Position numbers and translations under genes: made by a program. A stretch of 64,000 nt of DNA. Source: UBA3478 sp038134285. GTDB lineage: Bacteria; Bacteroidota; Bacteroidia; Flavobacteriales; Flavobacteriaceae. Below are positions 26,094 through 34,593 of the stretch, one piece after another. Each line of letters begins with the position of its first letter. The first letter of the stretch is position 1. The notes under the pieces are model-generated. The model was given only the letters and a program-made list of their open reading frames with translations. It searched no databases and was not told the DNA's origin. Location of the stretch: the NCBI GenBank assembly GCA_038134285.1, contig JAYPUW010000009.1, positions 17,370 through 81,369 of the forward strand. The letters are read 5' to 3'.

Positions 26094-27001
26094 TAGTCGT
26101 GCCTTTTTCCTTGAATCACTTCAATCAAATGCAGCAACGACGGCATTACCGCGTTGAGCGAGTCAGTGGCTCCAGCGGTTGAACCGGGCAGCGCCAATAC
26201 GATAGCGTTCTTATATATGCCGGCTAGTGAGCGTGAAAACATCGCCACTGGCGTGCGGGCCTGACCGTAACTGCGCATGGCCTCTTCTACTCCTGAGAGT
26301 CTCTTTTCTATGAGGGGGCTTAACGCTTCAAAGGTTACATCGCGCGGGGCTACTCCGGTGCCTCCAGAGAAGACAATGAGATCGCATCCGGCATCAGAAA
26401 GTGACGAGAGCTTTGCAGCTATACCTTCTTTCTCGTCAGGAACTACCTCAACCCCCTCACATGCTAGGCCCAAACCAATGAGGCGTTTTTGAATGGCTAA
26501 TCCGGTGCGGTCTTCGGCCTTTTCGGCCGATATTGAATCAGAACAAATGACCACTCCGCCTTTAAGGCCAGCGCCACTTGACTTGAGGTCTGACTTGCCT
26601 CCTTTTTTACTTAGCAATTTGATCGATCCGATTTCTACTCCCTTATCAATGGGTTTGAGCATGTCATACATGTTCAGTGCTGCAATGCTAGCCCCGTGCA
26701 TGGCCTCAACCTCTACCCCTGTTTTGTAAATCGTCTTGACCTCACACAGAATGTGAATCTGCCGGCCGTCAATCTCAAATGAGAATCCGGTATACTCGAT
26801 CGGAATAGGGTGGCAATCGGGTAAGAGCTCAGGCGTTTTCTTGACCCCGAGGAGTCCTGCTGCCTTGCTCATTTCAAAGACGTCGCCTTTAGGTACGCGC
26901 CCTTCTTTAATAGCCGCTATGGTCTCATCTGCGCTAACGGTTACAATGGCTGAGGCTACGGCAATTCTTAGGGTGGTATTCTTATTTGTGATATCGACCA
27001 T
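26093..27001 (-). CDS. moaCB: Bifunctional MoaC-MoaB (cPMP synthase / molybdopterin adenylyltransferase-type)
   Basis: A 302-residue fusion. Residues about 1-150 are MoaC (GVEVEAMHGASIAALNMYDM, then LLSKKGGKSD), the second enzyme of cPMP formation with MoaA. Residues about 155-300 are MoaB/MogA-like (FSGGTGVAPRDVT, then ALPGSTAGATDSL), which adenylates molybdopterin before metal insertion. The fusion is a known Bacteroidetes form. It lies four bases after moaE and abuts moaA. Confidence 0.95.
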   Translation of the reverse strand: MVDITNKNTTLRIAVASAIVTVSADETIAAIKEGRVPKGDVFEMSKAAGLLGVKKTPELLPDCHPIPIEYTGFSFEIDGRQIHILCEVKTIYKTGVEVEAMHGASIAALNMYDMLKPIDKGVEIGSIKLLSKKGGKSDLKSSGAGLKGGVVICSDSISAEKAEDRTGLAIQKRLIGLGLACEGVEVVPDEKEGIAAKLSSLSDAGCDLIVFSGGTGVAPRDVTFEALSPLIEKRLSGVEEAMRSYGQARTPVAMFSRSLAGIYKNAIVLALPGSTAGATDSLNAVMPSLLHLIEVIQGKRHD

Positions 27002-27004
27002 GAA

Positions 27005-27445
27005 TTAGGTATTTACTTTCCATTGATGGGTGTTGTCTTCAAAAAGCTCTTTTCCGAAGACCGGCAGTTTTGCCTTGAGCTCATCTACAAAATAAGGGAG
27101 CACCTCAAAAACGGCCCTGCGGTGGCCTGAAGAGACAAAAACAAAGAAACAGATTTCACCTACGGCTACACGGCCCATACTGTGATAGACGTGTGCACAA
27201 GTAATATCAAATTGCTCGAAAAGCGATTCTTTGATCTCGTGTGCAATACTGTTGATCATCTCATGCTGTCCACTGTACTCAATCGCGGCAACCTTTTTGC
27301 CATCGATCTCATCTTCACGCACCTGACCCAAGAAAATGGAGTGCGCCCCGATTTGTGTCTTGGGCTGATGGGCCGCGATCGACTTTTTTATTTTTTCGGG
27401 ATCAATAGGACCCTCTATGAGTATAGATTTTATCGACTTAGTCAT
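27005..27445 (-). CDS. moaE: Molybdopterin synthase catalytic subunit MoaE
   Basis: A 146-residue MoaE: GAHSIFLGQVREDEIDGKKV near residue 35, EYSGQHEM, and SSGHRRAVFEVLPYFVDELKAK with the conserved active-site lysines near the C-terminus (KLPVFGKELFED). With MoaD it inserts the dithiolene sulfurs into cPMP. It overlaps the moeB-rhodanese gene by eight bases and precedes moaCB. Confidence 0.95.
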   Translation of the reverse strand: MTKSIKSILIEGPIDPEKIKKSIAAHQPKTQIGAHSIFLGQVREDEIDGKKVAAIEYSGQHEMINSIAHEIKESLFEQFDITCAHVYHSMGRVAVGEICFFVFVSSGHRRAVFEVLPYFVDELKAKLPVFGKELFEDNTHQWKVNT

Positions 27446-28484
27446 GCTTCATTTGATTCAGATAATGGATAAAGTCTTCAATTTCTTCTTTGAGGTAATA
27501 TACGTTTTCACGCTCAATTTTTTGTGCACAAAGGCGTGCTCTTTTTCCGGTAGTACAGAACAAAACTACAGGGCGATCGTTCGGCAAACCTTCACTTAAA
27601 GCCACGACCTCAGTATGATCAATCTGCGGATGCTCCCCTGCCTGTCTTACATCTACAAAGAGCGGATCTTTCAACTCCTTCAGATCAGACACAAACAGCG
27701 TTTGCCGGTTATATTCGCAGTCGTTCAACGCTATGGGTTCAATACGCTCTAAGGCCTTTATTTGCTCAATTCTAGCAGTATCGGGGGTAAAACTCAAGGC
27801 GTGCTGCTGATGCGTCAAAAGATCGTAAGTGATAAGCTTAGCGGCTTGAACCGATGCTAAGCCCGCCAAAACCTTTAAGGCCTCAGATGCCATGAGTGAA
27901 CCGATCAAGGCCACCAGTGGGGAGAAGACACCAATTTCAGCACAGTTTGGAATCACCACATTAGTTGGAGCCTCTTTGAAGAGGCAGCGATAGGTTGCAG
28001 AGCCCTTGTAATTGCAAACCGCCATCTGTCCGCTAAAGGTGTGGAGTGCCCCAAAAACAAAGGGAATATCTTGGCGTACGCAAGCATCATTGATCACATA
28101 GCGCGTGCGAAAGTTATCGGTGCAATCGAGTACTACATCGGCCTCCTTTACAAGGTGCTCCGCCGTATGCGCATCAATGGCTTGAGTGATCGCTTTCAGT
28201 TGAATCTCGCTATTCAACGCGCCTAACTTCTCGGCAGTCACTTCAGCCTTTAGGCGCCCAATATCCTCTTCAGTATACAAGACCTGACGCTGCAGGTTCG
28301 AAAGTGAGACGCGATCGTAATCGACAATGGTAATCTTATTTACCCCTGCCGAAGCGAGATAAGGCAACACGGCAGCACCTAATCCTCCGGCACCGACCAC
28401 CACGGCATGAGAACTGCCTAACTGCTCTTGTGCAGCAGTGCCCCATGGCTTTAGCTTGATATGTCGGTTGTATCGGTTGTTCAT
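27438..28484 (-). CDS. moeB: MoeB/ThiF-type adenylyltransferase fused to a rhodanese domain
   Basis: A 348-residue E1-like enzyme: ATP-binding VVVGAGGLGAAVLPYLASAGV (near 30), DYDRVSLSNLQRQ, DCTDNFRTRY. It is followed by a C-terminal rhodanese domain (about 255-345) with active-site Cys310 in LFCTTGKRA. It should adenylate the MoaD C-terminus, and the rhodanese may supply the sulfur, as in eukaryotic MOCS3. The two zinc CxxC pairs of classical MoeB are not seen (TYRCLF has only one Cys; no later pair), so the zinc site seems lost. The neighbours moaD and moaE overlap it on both sides. Confidence 0.92.
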   Translation of the reverse strand: MNNRYNRHIKLKPWGTAAQEQLGSSHAVVVGAGGLGAAVLPYLASAGVNKITIVDYDRVSLSNLQRQVLYTEEDIGRLKAEVTAEKLGALNSEIQLKAITQAIDAHTAEHLVKEADVVLDCTDNFRTRYVINDACVRQDIPFVFGALHTFSGQMAVCNYKGSATYRCLFKEAPTNVVIPNCAEIGVFSPLVALIGSLMASEALKVLAGLASVQAAKLITYDLLTHQQHALSFTPDTARIEQIKALERIEPIALNDCEYNRQTLFVSDLKELKDPLFVDVRQAGEHPQIDHTEVVALSEGLPNDRPVVLFCTTGKRARLCAQKIERENVYYLKEEIEDFIHYLNQMKHD

Positions 28485-28714
28485 CCGCCTGAAAATGGAG
28501 GAAACACCTCTATCGCTCCTGAACTCAAAAGCTCGTGATCTGATTTAAAAGCTCCATCTTGAGCTAAGGTGTACGGATAATCACTCAAACCCTCAAAGCC
28601 TTGTTCTAAGGCTACACGTAAGGTTGACACCGTGCTCGCTTCATCTAAAACTATCCGCCCGTGCGCTCCAAAAAGCTCAGATAAGGGTCCGTAAAAGTTG
28701 AGTGTGTATTCCAT
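28481..28714 (-). CDS. moaD: Molybdopterin synthase sulfur carrier subunit MoaD
   Basis: A 77-residue ubiquitin-like sulfur carrier ending in the required Gly-Gly (VFPPFSGG), preceded by the MoaD-type LNFYGPLSELFG. The C-terminal glycine is adenylated by MoeB, then thiocarboxylated. The frame is open further upstream, but the ATG at 28714 matches family length and overlaps the stop of the TSUP gene by one base. It overlaps the moeB start by four bases. Confidence 0.94.
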   Translation of the reverse strand: MEYTLNFYGPLSELFGAHGRIVLDEASTVSTLRVALEQGFEGLSDYPYTLAQDGAFKSDHELLSSGAIEVFPPFSGG

Positions 28715-29451
28715 TAGATCAAAAATAGTTTTACCGCCGCAATTCCAAGAACCCCAACTAAGAAATAGGTCAGTAGGCGATTGCTCCAGCGTCGGCTTCC
28801 GACATACCCTCCAGCGAATCCGCCGATTACCGCTAAGGCCACATAAACCCAACTGTTGGGATCAAACTGCGCACCCGTGTACCACTGGCCTGTGAGCCCT
28901 GCCGCCGAGTTGACCCATATAAAAAGGGCTGAAACCGCTGCCGCTTCTTTCATGCGTGCCCAGTGCAATAGAATCAATACTGGAGTGAGAATGATTCCCC
29001 CACCGATGCCGATGAGTCCTGAAAACAATCCAATGGCTAGACCCAGGCCTATTGCCGGTACAATGCGCACCGTCGCAGGCGGCGTTTCGGCAGTCTTTAA
29101 GCTGGTAAGCATACGTACCATTGAAACGAGCAATAACACCCCGAGTATTCTTTTATACAGTACCGGATCGAGATTGATGGTGCCTCCGATGTAGGCCGCA
29201 GGAACTGATCCGAGGGCGAACCACAAAAATAGTCGCCAATTGAAATGACCGGCCTTGAAATAATGGACAAACGCAATCCCAGCCACAAATAAGTTTAGGG
29301 TTAGGGCCGTTTGCTTCATAAATGTCGTCTCAAAAGCAAACAGCGCCATGAGTGCGAGGTAACCACTGGCTCCGCCATGACCCACACTCGAATACAAGAA
29401 TGCCATAATGGGCAAGAGTATTAGAAATCCGATGTGTACCCCTTCAAGCAT
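28714..29451 (-). CDS. TSUP (TauE/SafE) family anion permease
   Basis: A 245-residue membrane protein with about eight helices, of the TauE/SafE sulfite-exporter family (SSVGHGGASGYLALMAL at the start, GLIGIGGGIILTPVLILLHW in the repeat). Members move sulfite, sulfonates, thiosulfate or other anions. Here it sits inside the molybdenum cofactor operon between moeA and moaD, where no modABC genes occur. Transport of molybdate or a sulfur compound for cofactor synthesis is a guess from position only. Confidence 0.88.
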   Translation of the reverse strand: MLEGVHIGFLILLPIMAFLYSSVGHGGASGYLALMALFAFETTFMKQTALTLNLFVAGIAFVHYFKAGHFNWRLFLWFALGSVPAAYIGGTINLDPVLYKRILGVLLLVSMVRMLTSLKTAETPPATVRIVPAIGLGLAIGLFSGLIGIGGGIILTPVLILLHWARMKEAAAVSALFIWVNSAAGLTGQWYTGAQFDPNSWVYVALAVIGGFAGGYVGSRRWSNRLLTYFLVGVLGIAAVKLFLI

Positions 29452-29454
29452 ACC

Positions 29455-30621
29455 CTATAGCGAAATCACTTTAACCGCAGTTTGAGCCTCTAGCCTAGTG
29501 GTGTCGGCGGGTACATAAATTAAGGCGTCTGCTTTCGCAAAGCTCATAAGGGTAGCCGAATTAAATTCGTCTATAGGAGTAACCGCCCCTCCTGATCGCT
29601 TGGCCTTGACAAAAAGCGCCCGCCCGAATCGGTTTTCAATAGGTGCCTCAAGAGTGAGTTCGAGGTTTTTAACCTCAATACCTTGAACTCGCTCTAGGTA
29701 GCGCTTGACATACACATAGAAGCAGCTCAGCGTCGAGGCCGGATTACCAGGAAGGGCAAAGACGGCCTTCTCACCTTTCTTTCCGAAAAACAGCGGTTTA
29801 CCCGGCTTTTGGCGAACGGTGTAAAATATAGATTCAACTTCAATACCTTTTAAGGCATCGGCGACATAATCGTAATCTCCGACAGAGATGCCTCCTGAAA
29901 TCAGCACCATATCAGCCTCTTGAAGCGCCTCAGCCAAACGAGCCACCGTTTGGTCGGGATCGTCTGAGGCATAGAGCACCTTAGCTACTTCAAGGCCTAA
30001 GCCCTCAAGGGCGGCCTGCAGGGCTAGACTGTTGCTCTCATAAACCTGAACTTCATTTTTGGATTCCCCCAAGGCCACGAGCTCGTTACCCGTAACCACA
30101 ATAGCTACCCTTGGGCGTTGAATCACCGAAACGGATGCTATACCCAAAGAGGCCAATAATCCAATGGAAGCGGGGGTTATTGTGGTCTGTGCTTCAAGTA
30201 CAATTTCGTCCTTACGAATTTGACTGCCAATGGCTCGTACGTTCTGACACTCACGGGTATCAGCCTTGAGTTGAATAGATGTTGCCGTTCGACTGACCTG
30301 CTCTTGCATGATCACGCGATCGCAATCCTTTGGAACACGGGCACCGGTAAAAATCCGTACTGCCTGACCCGGTGAAAGCGCATAATGCTCAGAAGAACCC
30401 GCCGCCACTTCGCCAATAACCTCATAACTCGATGCGTCGGTCTTGTAACAAAGCGCATAACCATCCATAGAAGATTGCCTAAAACTCGGGAGATCAGCTG
30501 GGGCAGGTACGGCTTCTGCCAAGACGCGTCCCCTTAAGGCGGCGTCTACAGCTAGATGTTCTACCTCCAAAACAGTAGCATGGGCATCAATCAGTGACAG
30601 TGCCTGCTCGACCTCAATCAT
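29455..30621 (-). CDS. moeA: Molybdopterin molybdotransferase MoeA
   Basis: A 388-residue MoeA of usual length with its four domains: an N-terminal domain with SFRQSSMDGYALC, the MoCF domain (about 175-320: VVTGNELV, LISGGISVGDYDYV, KPLFFG, ALPGNPASTLSCF), and the C-terminal beta domain. It inserts molybdenum into adenylated molybdopterin. It is followed after three bases by the TSUP gene and preceded after twelve bases by the molybdoenzyme large subunit. Confidence 0.96.
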   Translation of the reverse strand: MIEVEQALSLIDAHATVLEVEHLAVDAALRGRVLAEAVPAPADLPSFRQSSMDGYALCYKTDASSYEVIGEVAAGSSEHYALSPGQAVRIFTGARVPKDCDRVIMQEQVSRTATSIQLKADTRECQNVRAIGSQIRKDEIVLEAQTTITPASIGLLASLGIASVSVIQRPRVAIVVTGNELVALGESKNEVQVYESNSLALQAALEGLGLEVAKVLYASDDPDQTVARLAEALQEADMVLISGGISVGDYDYVADALKGIEVESIFYTVRQKPGKPLFFGKKGEKAVFALPGNPASTLSCFYVYVKRYLERVQGIEVKNLELTLEAPIENRFGRALFVKAKRSGGAVTPIDEFNSATLMSFAKADALIYVPADTTRLEAQTAVKVISL

Positions 30622-30633
30622 GCTCCTAAGGGT

Positions 30634-32871
30634 TTAAGCCTGTGAGCCCATGAAAGGCTGCTTGTACAAGCGCTTACCAGTAGCTTGATAGAGTGCGTTC
30701 GCTAGAGCTCCCATTACTGGTGGGAAAGGCGGTTCACCCATACCTGTTGGATTCACCTCTGAAGGCACAAAATGCACTTCGACCTCTCTTGGCGCTTCGT
30801 TATGGCGGATGAGTCTATACTCATTAAAGTTGGTCTGATTAGGTGCTCCGTCGCTGAAGGTCAGCTCTGAGTACATCGCGTGACCGATTCCATCAACGCT
30901 ACCCCCTTCAGCGAGGTTGGCCGCGGCATCAGGATTAATCACTACACCACAATCAACAGCCGCATAGACCTTGTCTACTTTTGGTGTACCGTTTTCTACC
31001 ACTACGTCAACGACATTGGCAACATACGACTGGTGGCAGAAATAGGCAGCAACTCCGCGGTGTACGCCTGGCTTAGGCGACTCCCAATTGGCTTTTTCTT
31101 TGACCAATTTAAGCACGCCTGCGTAGCGTTCTGCGTCGTAATCGTTGCGCTCTCCGATCGGATTGTTCTTCGCACGCTCTAGTAATTCTAAGCGGTAATC
31201 AAGCGGATCTTTTCCGATCTCCTCGGCCATCTCATCGATAAAACTTTGCTCGGCACTGGCCATAAAGTTCGATCGCGGTGCTCTAAAGGCTCCCGTTGTG
31301 ATATTTGAATCGACCGTCCATGACTCTGCTTGATAGTGATCGAAAGCTCCTGCAGGAAAGCGATTCGCTGCAAGCGGACTCTCAGGAACGCCTCCTCCAA
31401 TCACATGTAACGCAGTGACCTCATTGTTTTTGATCGCCGCTCTATAGGTGACCTGATAAGAAGGTCGGTAGGCACCAGCAGACATGTCGTCTTCTCGGGT
31501 GTAGACCAATTTCACCGGCTTACCAATGGTTTGAGAGATCACTCCTGCCTCTAGCATAAAGTGACCGTATAGTTTTCTACCGAAGCCTCCTCCGATACGC
31601 GTCATCATGATATCTACCTTTTCAACCGGAAGGTCAAAGCGAGCAGCTAGTGCAGGCTCAAGAATTTCTGGCAATTGAATAGGTCCTACAAAACGGGCAG
31701 AATCTGCTTTAACATCTGCAAAGAAGTTTAGAGGTTCAAGGGTATTATGCGCAAGGTATGGTGCGTAATAAGTGCGCTCAAGTACTTTATCTGCAGCAGC
31801 AAACTGAGCCTCAGGATTTCCGTCTTTGCGCTCTGTGCGTCTCGGTCCTTTTTCTGCCGCATTCATCTTCGCTTTATGCTGACGCGTACTCTCGAGTCCT
31901 GCAGGCCATTTTACCGTGTTGGTGCGTCCGAAGAAGCTCAATTCATTGATCTGATCTCCGGCCTCTTCGAAAGACACGTCAACTAATTTTTTAGCCTGAA
32001 AAACCTCCCAGGTAGAGTTCCCCACCACTGCGATTTGCGTTTGGTGCGCCTTGAGATCGAATGCTCCCTTGGCTTGTCCGTCGAGGTAATTCTCAAACTG
32101 AAAGACATCGGTGATTCCTGGCATCGCCAAGGCTCTTGAGGCATCAAACGATTTAATTTTCATTCCGAACGCAGGCGGATGAATGATAGCCGCATACAGC
32201 ATTCCATCTTCTTTGTAATCGATACCAAAGAGCGATTCACCAGTTACAATCTTCTTGCCGTCGACATTTTTACGTGCCGTACCGATGATCGTAAAATCTT
32301 TGATAGACTTAAGCTCTACCTCTTCAGGAACTTCAAGCACTGCAGCAGCAGAAGCCACCTCGCCAAAGCCAAGTGAGCGCCCTGAAGCGTCGTGATAAAT
32401 AGCTCCGTTTTCGACACGCAATTCTGAAGCTTCTACCTCAAGGGCCGTTGCTGCAGCTTTGGTTAGCATTACTCGTGCGGTTGCACCGGCCTTACGCAAA
32501 GGAGTCCAGGCTGCACTGATCGAGGTACTCCCCCCAGCCATCTGGTGGAAGAATTTATTTGAATTCAATGGAGCCTGCTCTACGGTCACATCGTCCCAGT
32601 TACACCCGAGTTCTTCTGCAATAAGCATTGGCATAGAAGTCTTCACATTTTGCCCAATTTCAGGATTCGGAGACATGATGGTCACCATTCCGTTATCGGC
32701 AATTTTGAGGTATCCGTTGATTTCAAACCACTCCTTAGGCATTGATTTTACCTGTTCTGGTGAGAAATTACAGGCCTCTAGCATCGGAAAAGAAAGCATC
32801 ATACCTCCTCCGGCTAAAAGCGAGCTCTTGATAAAAAATCGTCTACTGTTGTTTACGGTCTTGTTCGCCAT
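30634..32871 (-). CDS. Xanthine-oxidase-family molybdoenzyme large subunit (IorB-like), Tat exported
   Basis: A 745-residue molybdopterin-binding subunit resembling isoquinoline 1-oxidoreductase beta subunits (aldehyde dehydrogenases of the IorB type). The twin-arginine signal SRRFFIKSSLLAGGG marks it for periplasmic export with its cofactor. MoCo motifs are MTRIGGGFGRKLYGHFM, TTGAFRAPRSN and the catalytic Glu in GMGEPPFPPVMGA. The (2Fe-2S) subunit is coded eleven bases upstream and no FAD subunit is present, so electrons probably go to a cytochrome. The substrate (aldehyde or N-heterocycle) is unknown. Confidence 0.92.
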   Translation of the reverse strand: MANKTVNNSRRFFIKSSLLAGGGMMLSFPMLEACNFSPEQVKSMPKEWFEINGYLKIADNGMVTIMSPNPEIGQNVKTSMPMLIAEELGCNWDDVTVEQAPLNSNKFFHQMAGGSTSISAAWTPLRKAGATARVMLTKAAATALEVEASELRVENGAIYHDASGRSLGFGEVASAAAVLEVPEEVELKSIKDFTIIGTARKNVDGKKIVTGESLFGIDYKEDGMLYAAIIHPPAFGMKIKSFDASRALAMPGITDVFQFENYLDGQAKGAFDLKAHQTQIAVVGNSTWEVFQAKKLVDVSFEEAGDQINELSFFGRTNTVKWPAGLESTRQHKAKMNAAEKGPRRTERKDGNPEAQFAAADKVLERTYYAPYLAHNTLEPLNFFADVKADSARFVGPIQLPEILEPALAARFDLPVEKVDIMMTRIGGGFGRKLYGHFMLEAGVISQTIGKPVKLVYTREDDMSAGAYRPSYQVTYRAAIKNNEVTALHVIGGGVPESPLAANRFPAGAFDHYQAESWTVDSNITTGAFRAPRSNFMASAEQSFIDEMAEEIGKDPLDYRLELLERAKNNPIGERNDYDAERYAGVLKLVKEKANWESPKPGVHRGVAAYFCHQSYVANVVDVVVENGTPKVDKVYAAVDCGVVINPDAAANLAEGGSVDGIGHAMYSELTFSDGAPNQTNFNEYRLIRHNEAPREVEVHFVPSEVNPTGMGEPPFPPVMGALANALYQATGKRLYKQPFMGSQA

Positions 32872-32881
32872 AGCACTGAGA

Positions 32882-33340
32882 TTATAGGTTTGATGCGGCT
32901 TCTTTCACCGCTTTTTTGATTCTTATGTAGGTTCCGCAGCGGCAAAGATTGCCCGCCATGGCGGCTTCAATTTCTTCATCGGTCGGATTCGGATTTTGCT
33001 TCAACAGCGCCGTCGCCGACATAATCTGCCCCGCCTGACAGTAGCCGCACTGAGGCACATCTTCTTTAATCCAGGCCAATTGAACCGGATGATCCCCATC
33101 TTCAGAGATTCCTTCAATGGTCACCACCTCACCATTACCCACCGCAGAGACAGGTAGCTGACACGAGCGAACCGCAGTACCGTTTAGGTGGATGGTACAA
33201 GCACCACATTGAGCGATTCCGCATCCGAATTTTGTTCCCACCAAATCAAGGTGGTCTCTAAGCACCCACAACATTGGGGTTGACGGATCTACATCAACGG
33301 TTTTCACCGATCCGTTCACAAAAAGAGAATATTGAGCCAT
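32882..33340 (-). CDS. (2Fe-2S)-binding small subunit (IorA-like)
   Basis: A 152-residue electron-transfer subunit with two [2Fe-2S] sites: the plant-ferredoxin-type GTKFGCGIAQCGACTIHLNG (N-terminal) and the helical domain CGYCQAGQIM...GNLCRCGTY (C-terminal). It pairs with the IorB-like large subunit. The ATG at 33340 was chosen over an upstream Met because the family begins at MAQYSLFVNG. It has no signal of its own and would ride with the Tat-exported partner. It is the first gene of the nine-gene operon. Confidence 0.94.
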   Translation of the reverse strand: MAQYSLFVNGSVKTVDVDPSTPMLWVLRDHLDLVGTKFGCGIAQCGACTIHLNGTAVRSCQLPVSAVGNGEVVTIEGISEDGDHPVQLAWIKEDVPQCGYCQAGQIMSATALLKQNPNPTDEEIEAAMAGNLCRCGTYIRIKKAVKEAASNL

Positions 33341-33460
33341 TTTTTTAGATTTTGTTTGAAAATACAAAAATCAAGACTTGCTCTAAAAGAAAGCAGGTGA
33401 TTTTAACAAAAGAGCTAAATAGCCACACTAATAAAGTCAAACTTTAAAACCTCGTCTTTT

Positions 33461-33492
33461 TTGGTGTAATCCCGCGAGTTATCGTATATTTG
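33461..33492 (+). promoter_or_regulatory. Promoter of tRNA-fMet (TTG - N21 - TATATTTG)
   Basis: TTG at 33461-33463 and an exact TAnnTTTG match (TATATTTG) at 33485-33492, separated by 21 nt, end 10 nt before the tRNA. This is the clearest two-box Bacteroidetes-type promoter in the window. Confidence 0.6.
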
Positions 33493-33502
33493 TCTTCCAC
33501 AT

Positions 33503-33575
<73 letters not shown>

Positions 33576-33585
33576 CTAAAACAAT

Positions 33586-33623
33586 AAAACGGTTATACTT
33601 TTATAAAGTGTAACCGTTTTTTT
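33586..33623 (+). terminator. Rho-independent terminator after tRNA-fMet
   Basis: A near-perfect stem of about 16 bp (AAAACGGTTATACTTT against AAAGTGTAACCGTTTT, one G-T wobble) with a three-base loop ends in a run of seven T. The A-run on the 5' side could let it work on the other strand as well. Confidence 0.85.
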
Positions 33624-33771
33624 ATATCTGAAGTAATTTAATCGAATATATAGTAGATACCCATATTTTACTGAATGCAGGAACTCAAATCAATTTCACT
33701 GTATAAATTTGGGTCTTGGTTTGGATCTTCGACCTTGCAATCCAAGGATCAATCTTAATAAAACCTATCCC

Positions 33772-34593
33772 ATGAAACCTTACTTTTTCACGAACCTTCT
33801 CTTAAGCCTATTTACAATAATGATATCAGCCCAAGACCTCAGCGTGATGAGCTATAACATCCGGTACAATAGCTCAAACGACGGAGATGACTTATGGGAC
33901 CTTCGAAAGGCCGAACTAGTAGGGCAACTCAAGGCTGAAGCTCCTTCGACCTTCGGGGTGCAAGAGGCCATGCTAGTGCAAATGCAGTACCTCAATCAAG
34001 AACTTAGCGCCTACGATTACGTCGGTGTGGGGCGCGAAGACGGAGTTACCCAAGGCGAACACAGTGCTATTTTCTACCTCAAAGACCGATTTGAAGTGCT
34101 ACAAAGCGGAACGTTTTGGCTCTCTGAAACCCCAGAAAAGGTTTCGACCGGATGGGACGCTGCCCTACCCCGCATCTGCACCTATGCACAGTTCTACGAC
34201 AAGGCATTAAAGCGTAACTTTTGGCACTTCAATACCCATTTCGATCATATGGGTCAGGTGGCCAGAGACGAATCTGCGGCTTTGATTATAGAGCGCATCG
34301 AACAGCTCACAGGCCCTCAAGAGATGGTAGTAATTAGTGGAGATTTTAACGCCATGCCTTCAGATGCACCCATAATGCGAATGACCAAAACCTTTGGCGA
34401 CCTGCTTGATTTAACTCAGCTTAAAGGACCGGTCGGATCCTTCAGCGGTTTTCAGCTAAATGCACCCTTAGATCGCCGCATCGATTACATCTTCGCTAGT
34501 AACCTGAAACCAAAAAGCTACAGCCATCTAGACACCAAACGAGCCAACGGACGCTGGATCTCAGACCACCTTCCGGTTAAGGCCGTGTTTTAA
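33772..34593 (+). CDS. Secreted endonuclease/exonuclease/phosphatase family protein
   Basis: A 273-residue EEP-fold hydrolase with an N-terminal signal peptide (ends near MISAQ). The catalytic set is visible: SYNIRYN, QEAM (metal Glu), HFDHMG, GDFNAMPSD, RRIDYIF and the C-terminal SDHLPV. It is a metal-dependent phosphodiesterase or phosphatase; secreted Bacteroidetes members are generic and the substrate is unknown. ATG at 33772 was chosen for the signal peptide. The stop shares a TTAA with the stop of the convergent serine hydrolase gene. Confidence 0.9.
   Translation: MKPYFFTNLLLSLFTIMISAQDLSVMSYNIRYNSSNDGDDLWDLRKAELVGQLKAEAPSTFGVQEAMLVQMQYLNQELSAYDYVGVGREDGVTQGEHSAIFYLKDRFEVLQSGTFWLSETPEKVSTGWDAALPRICTYAQFYDKALKRNFWHFNTHFDHMGQVARDESAALIIERIEQLTGPQEMVVISGDFNAMPSDAPIMRMTKTFGDLLDLTQLKGPVGSFSGFQLNAPLDRRIDYIFASNLKPKSYSHLDTKRANGRWISDHLPVKAVF

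Noticed and set aside
28715..28852. Longer MoaD with 46 extra residues
   Set aside because: The extra part lies inside the TSUP gene in another frame and has no MoaD similarity; the short form ends in GG and has normal length.
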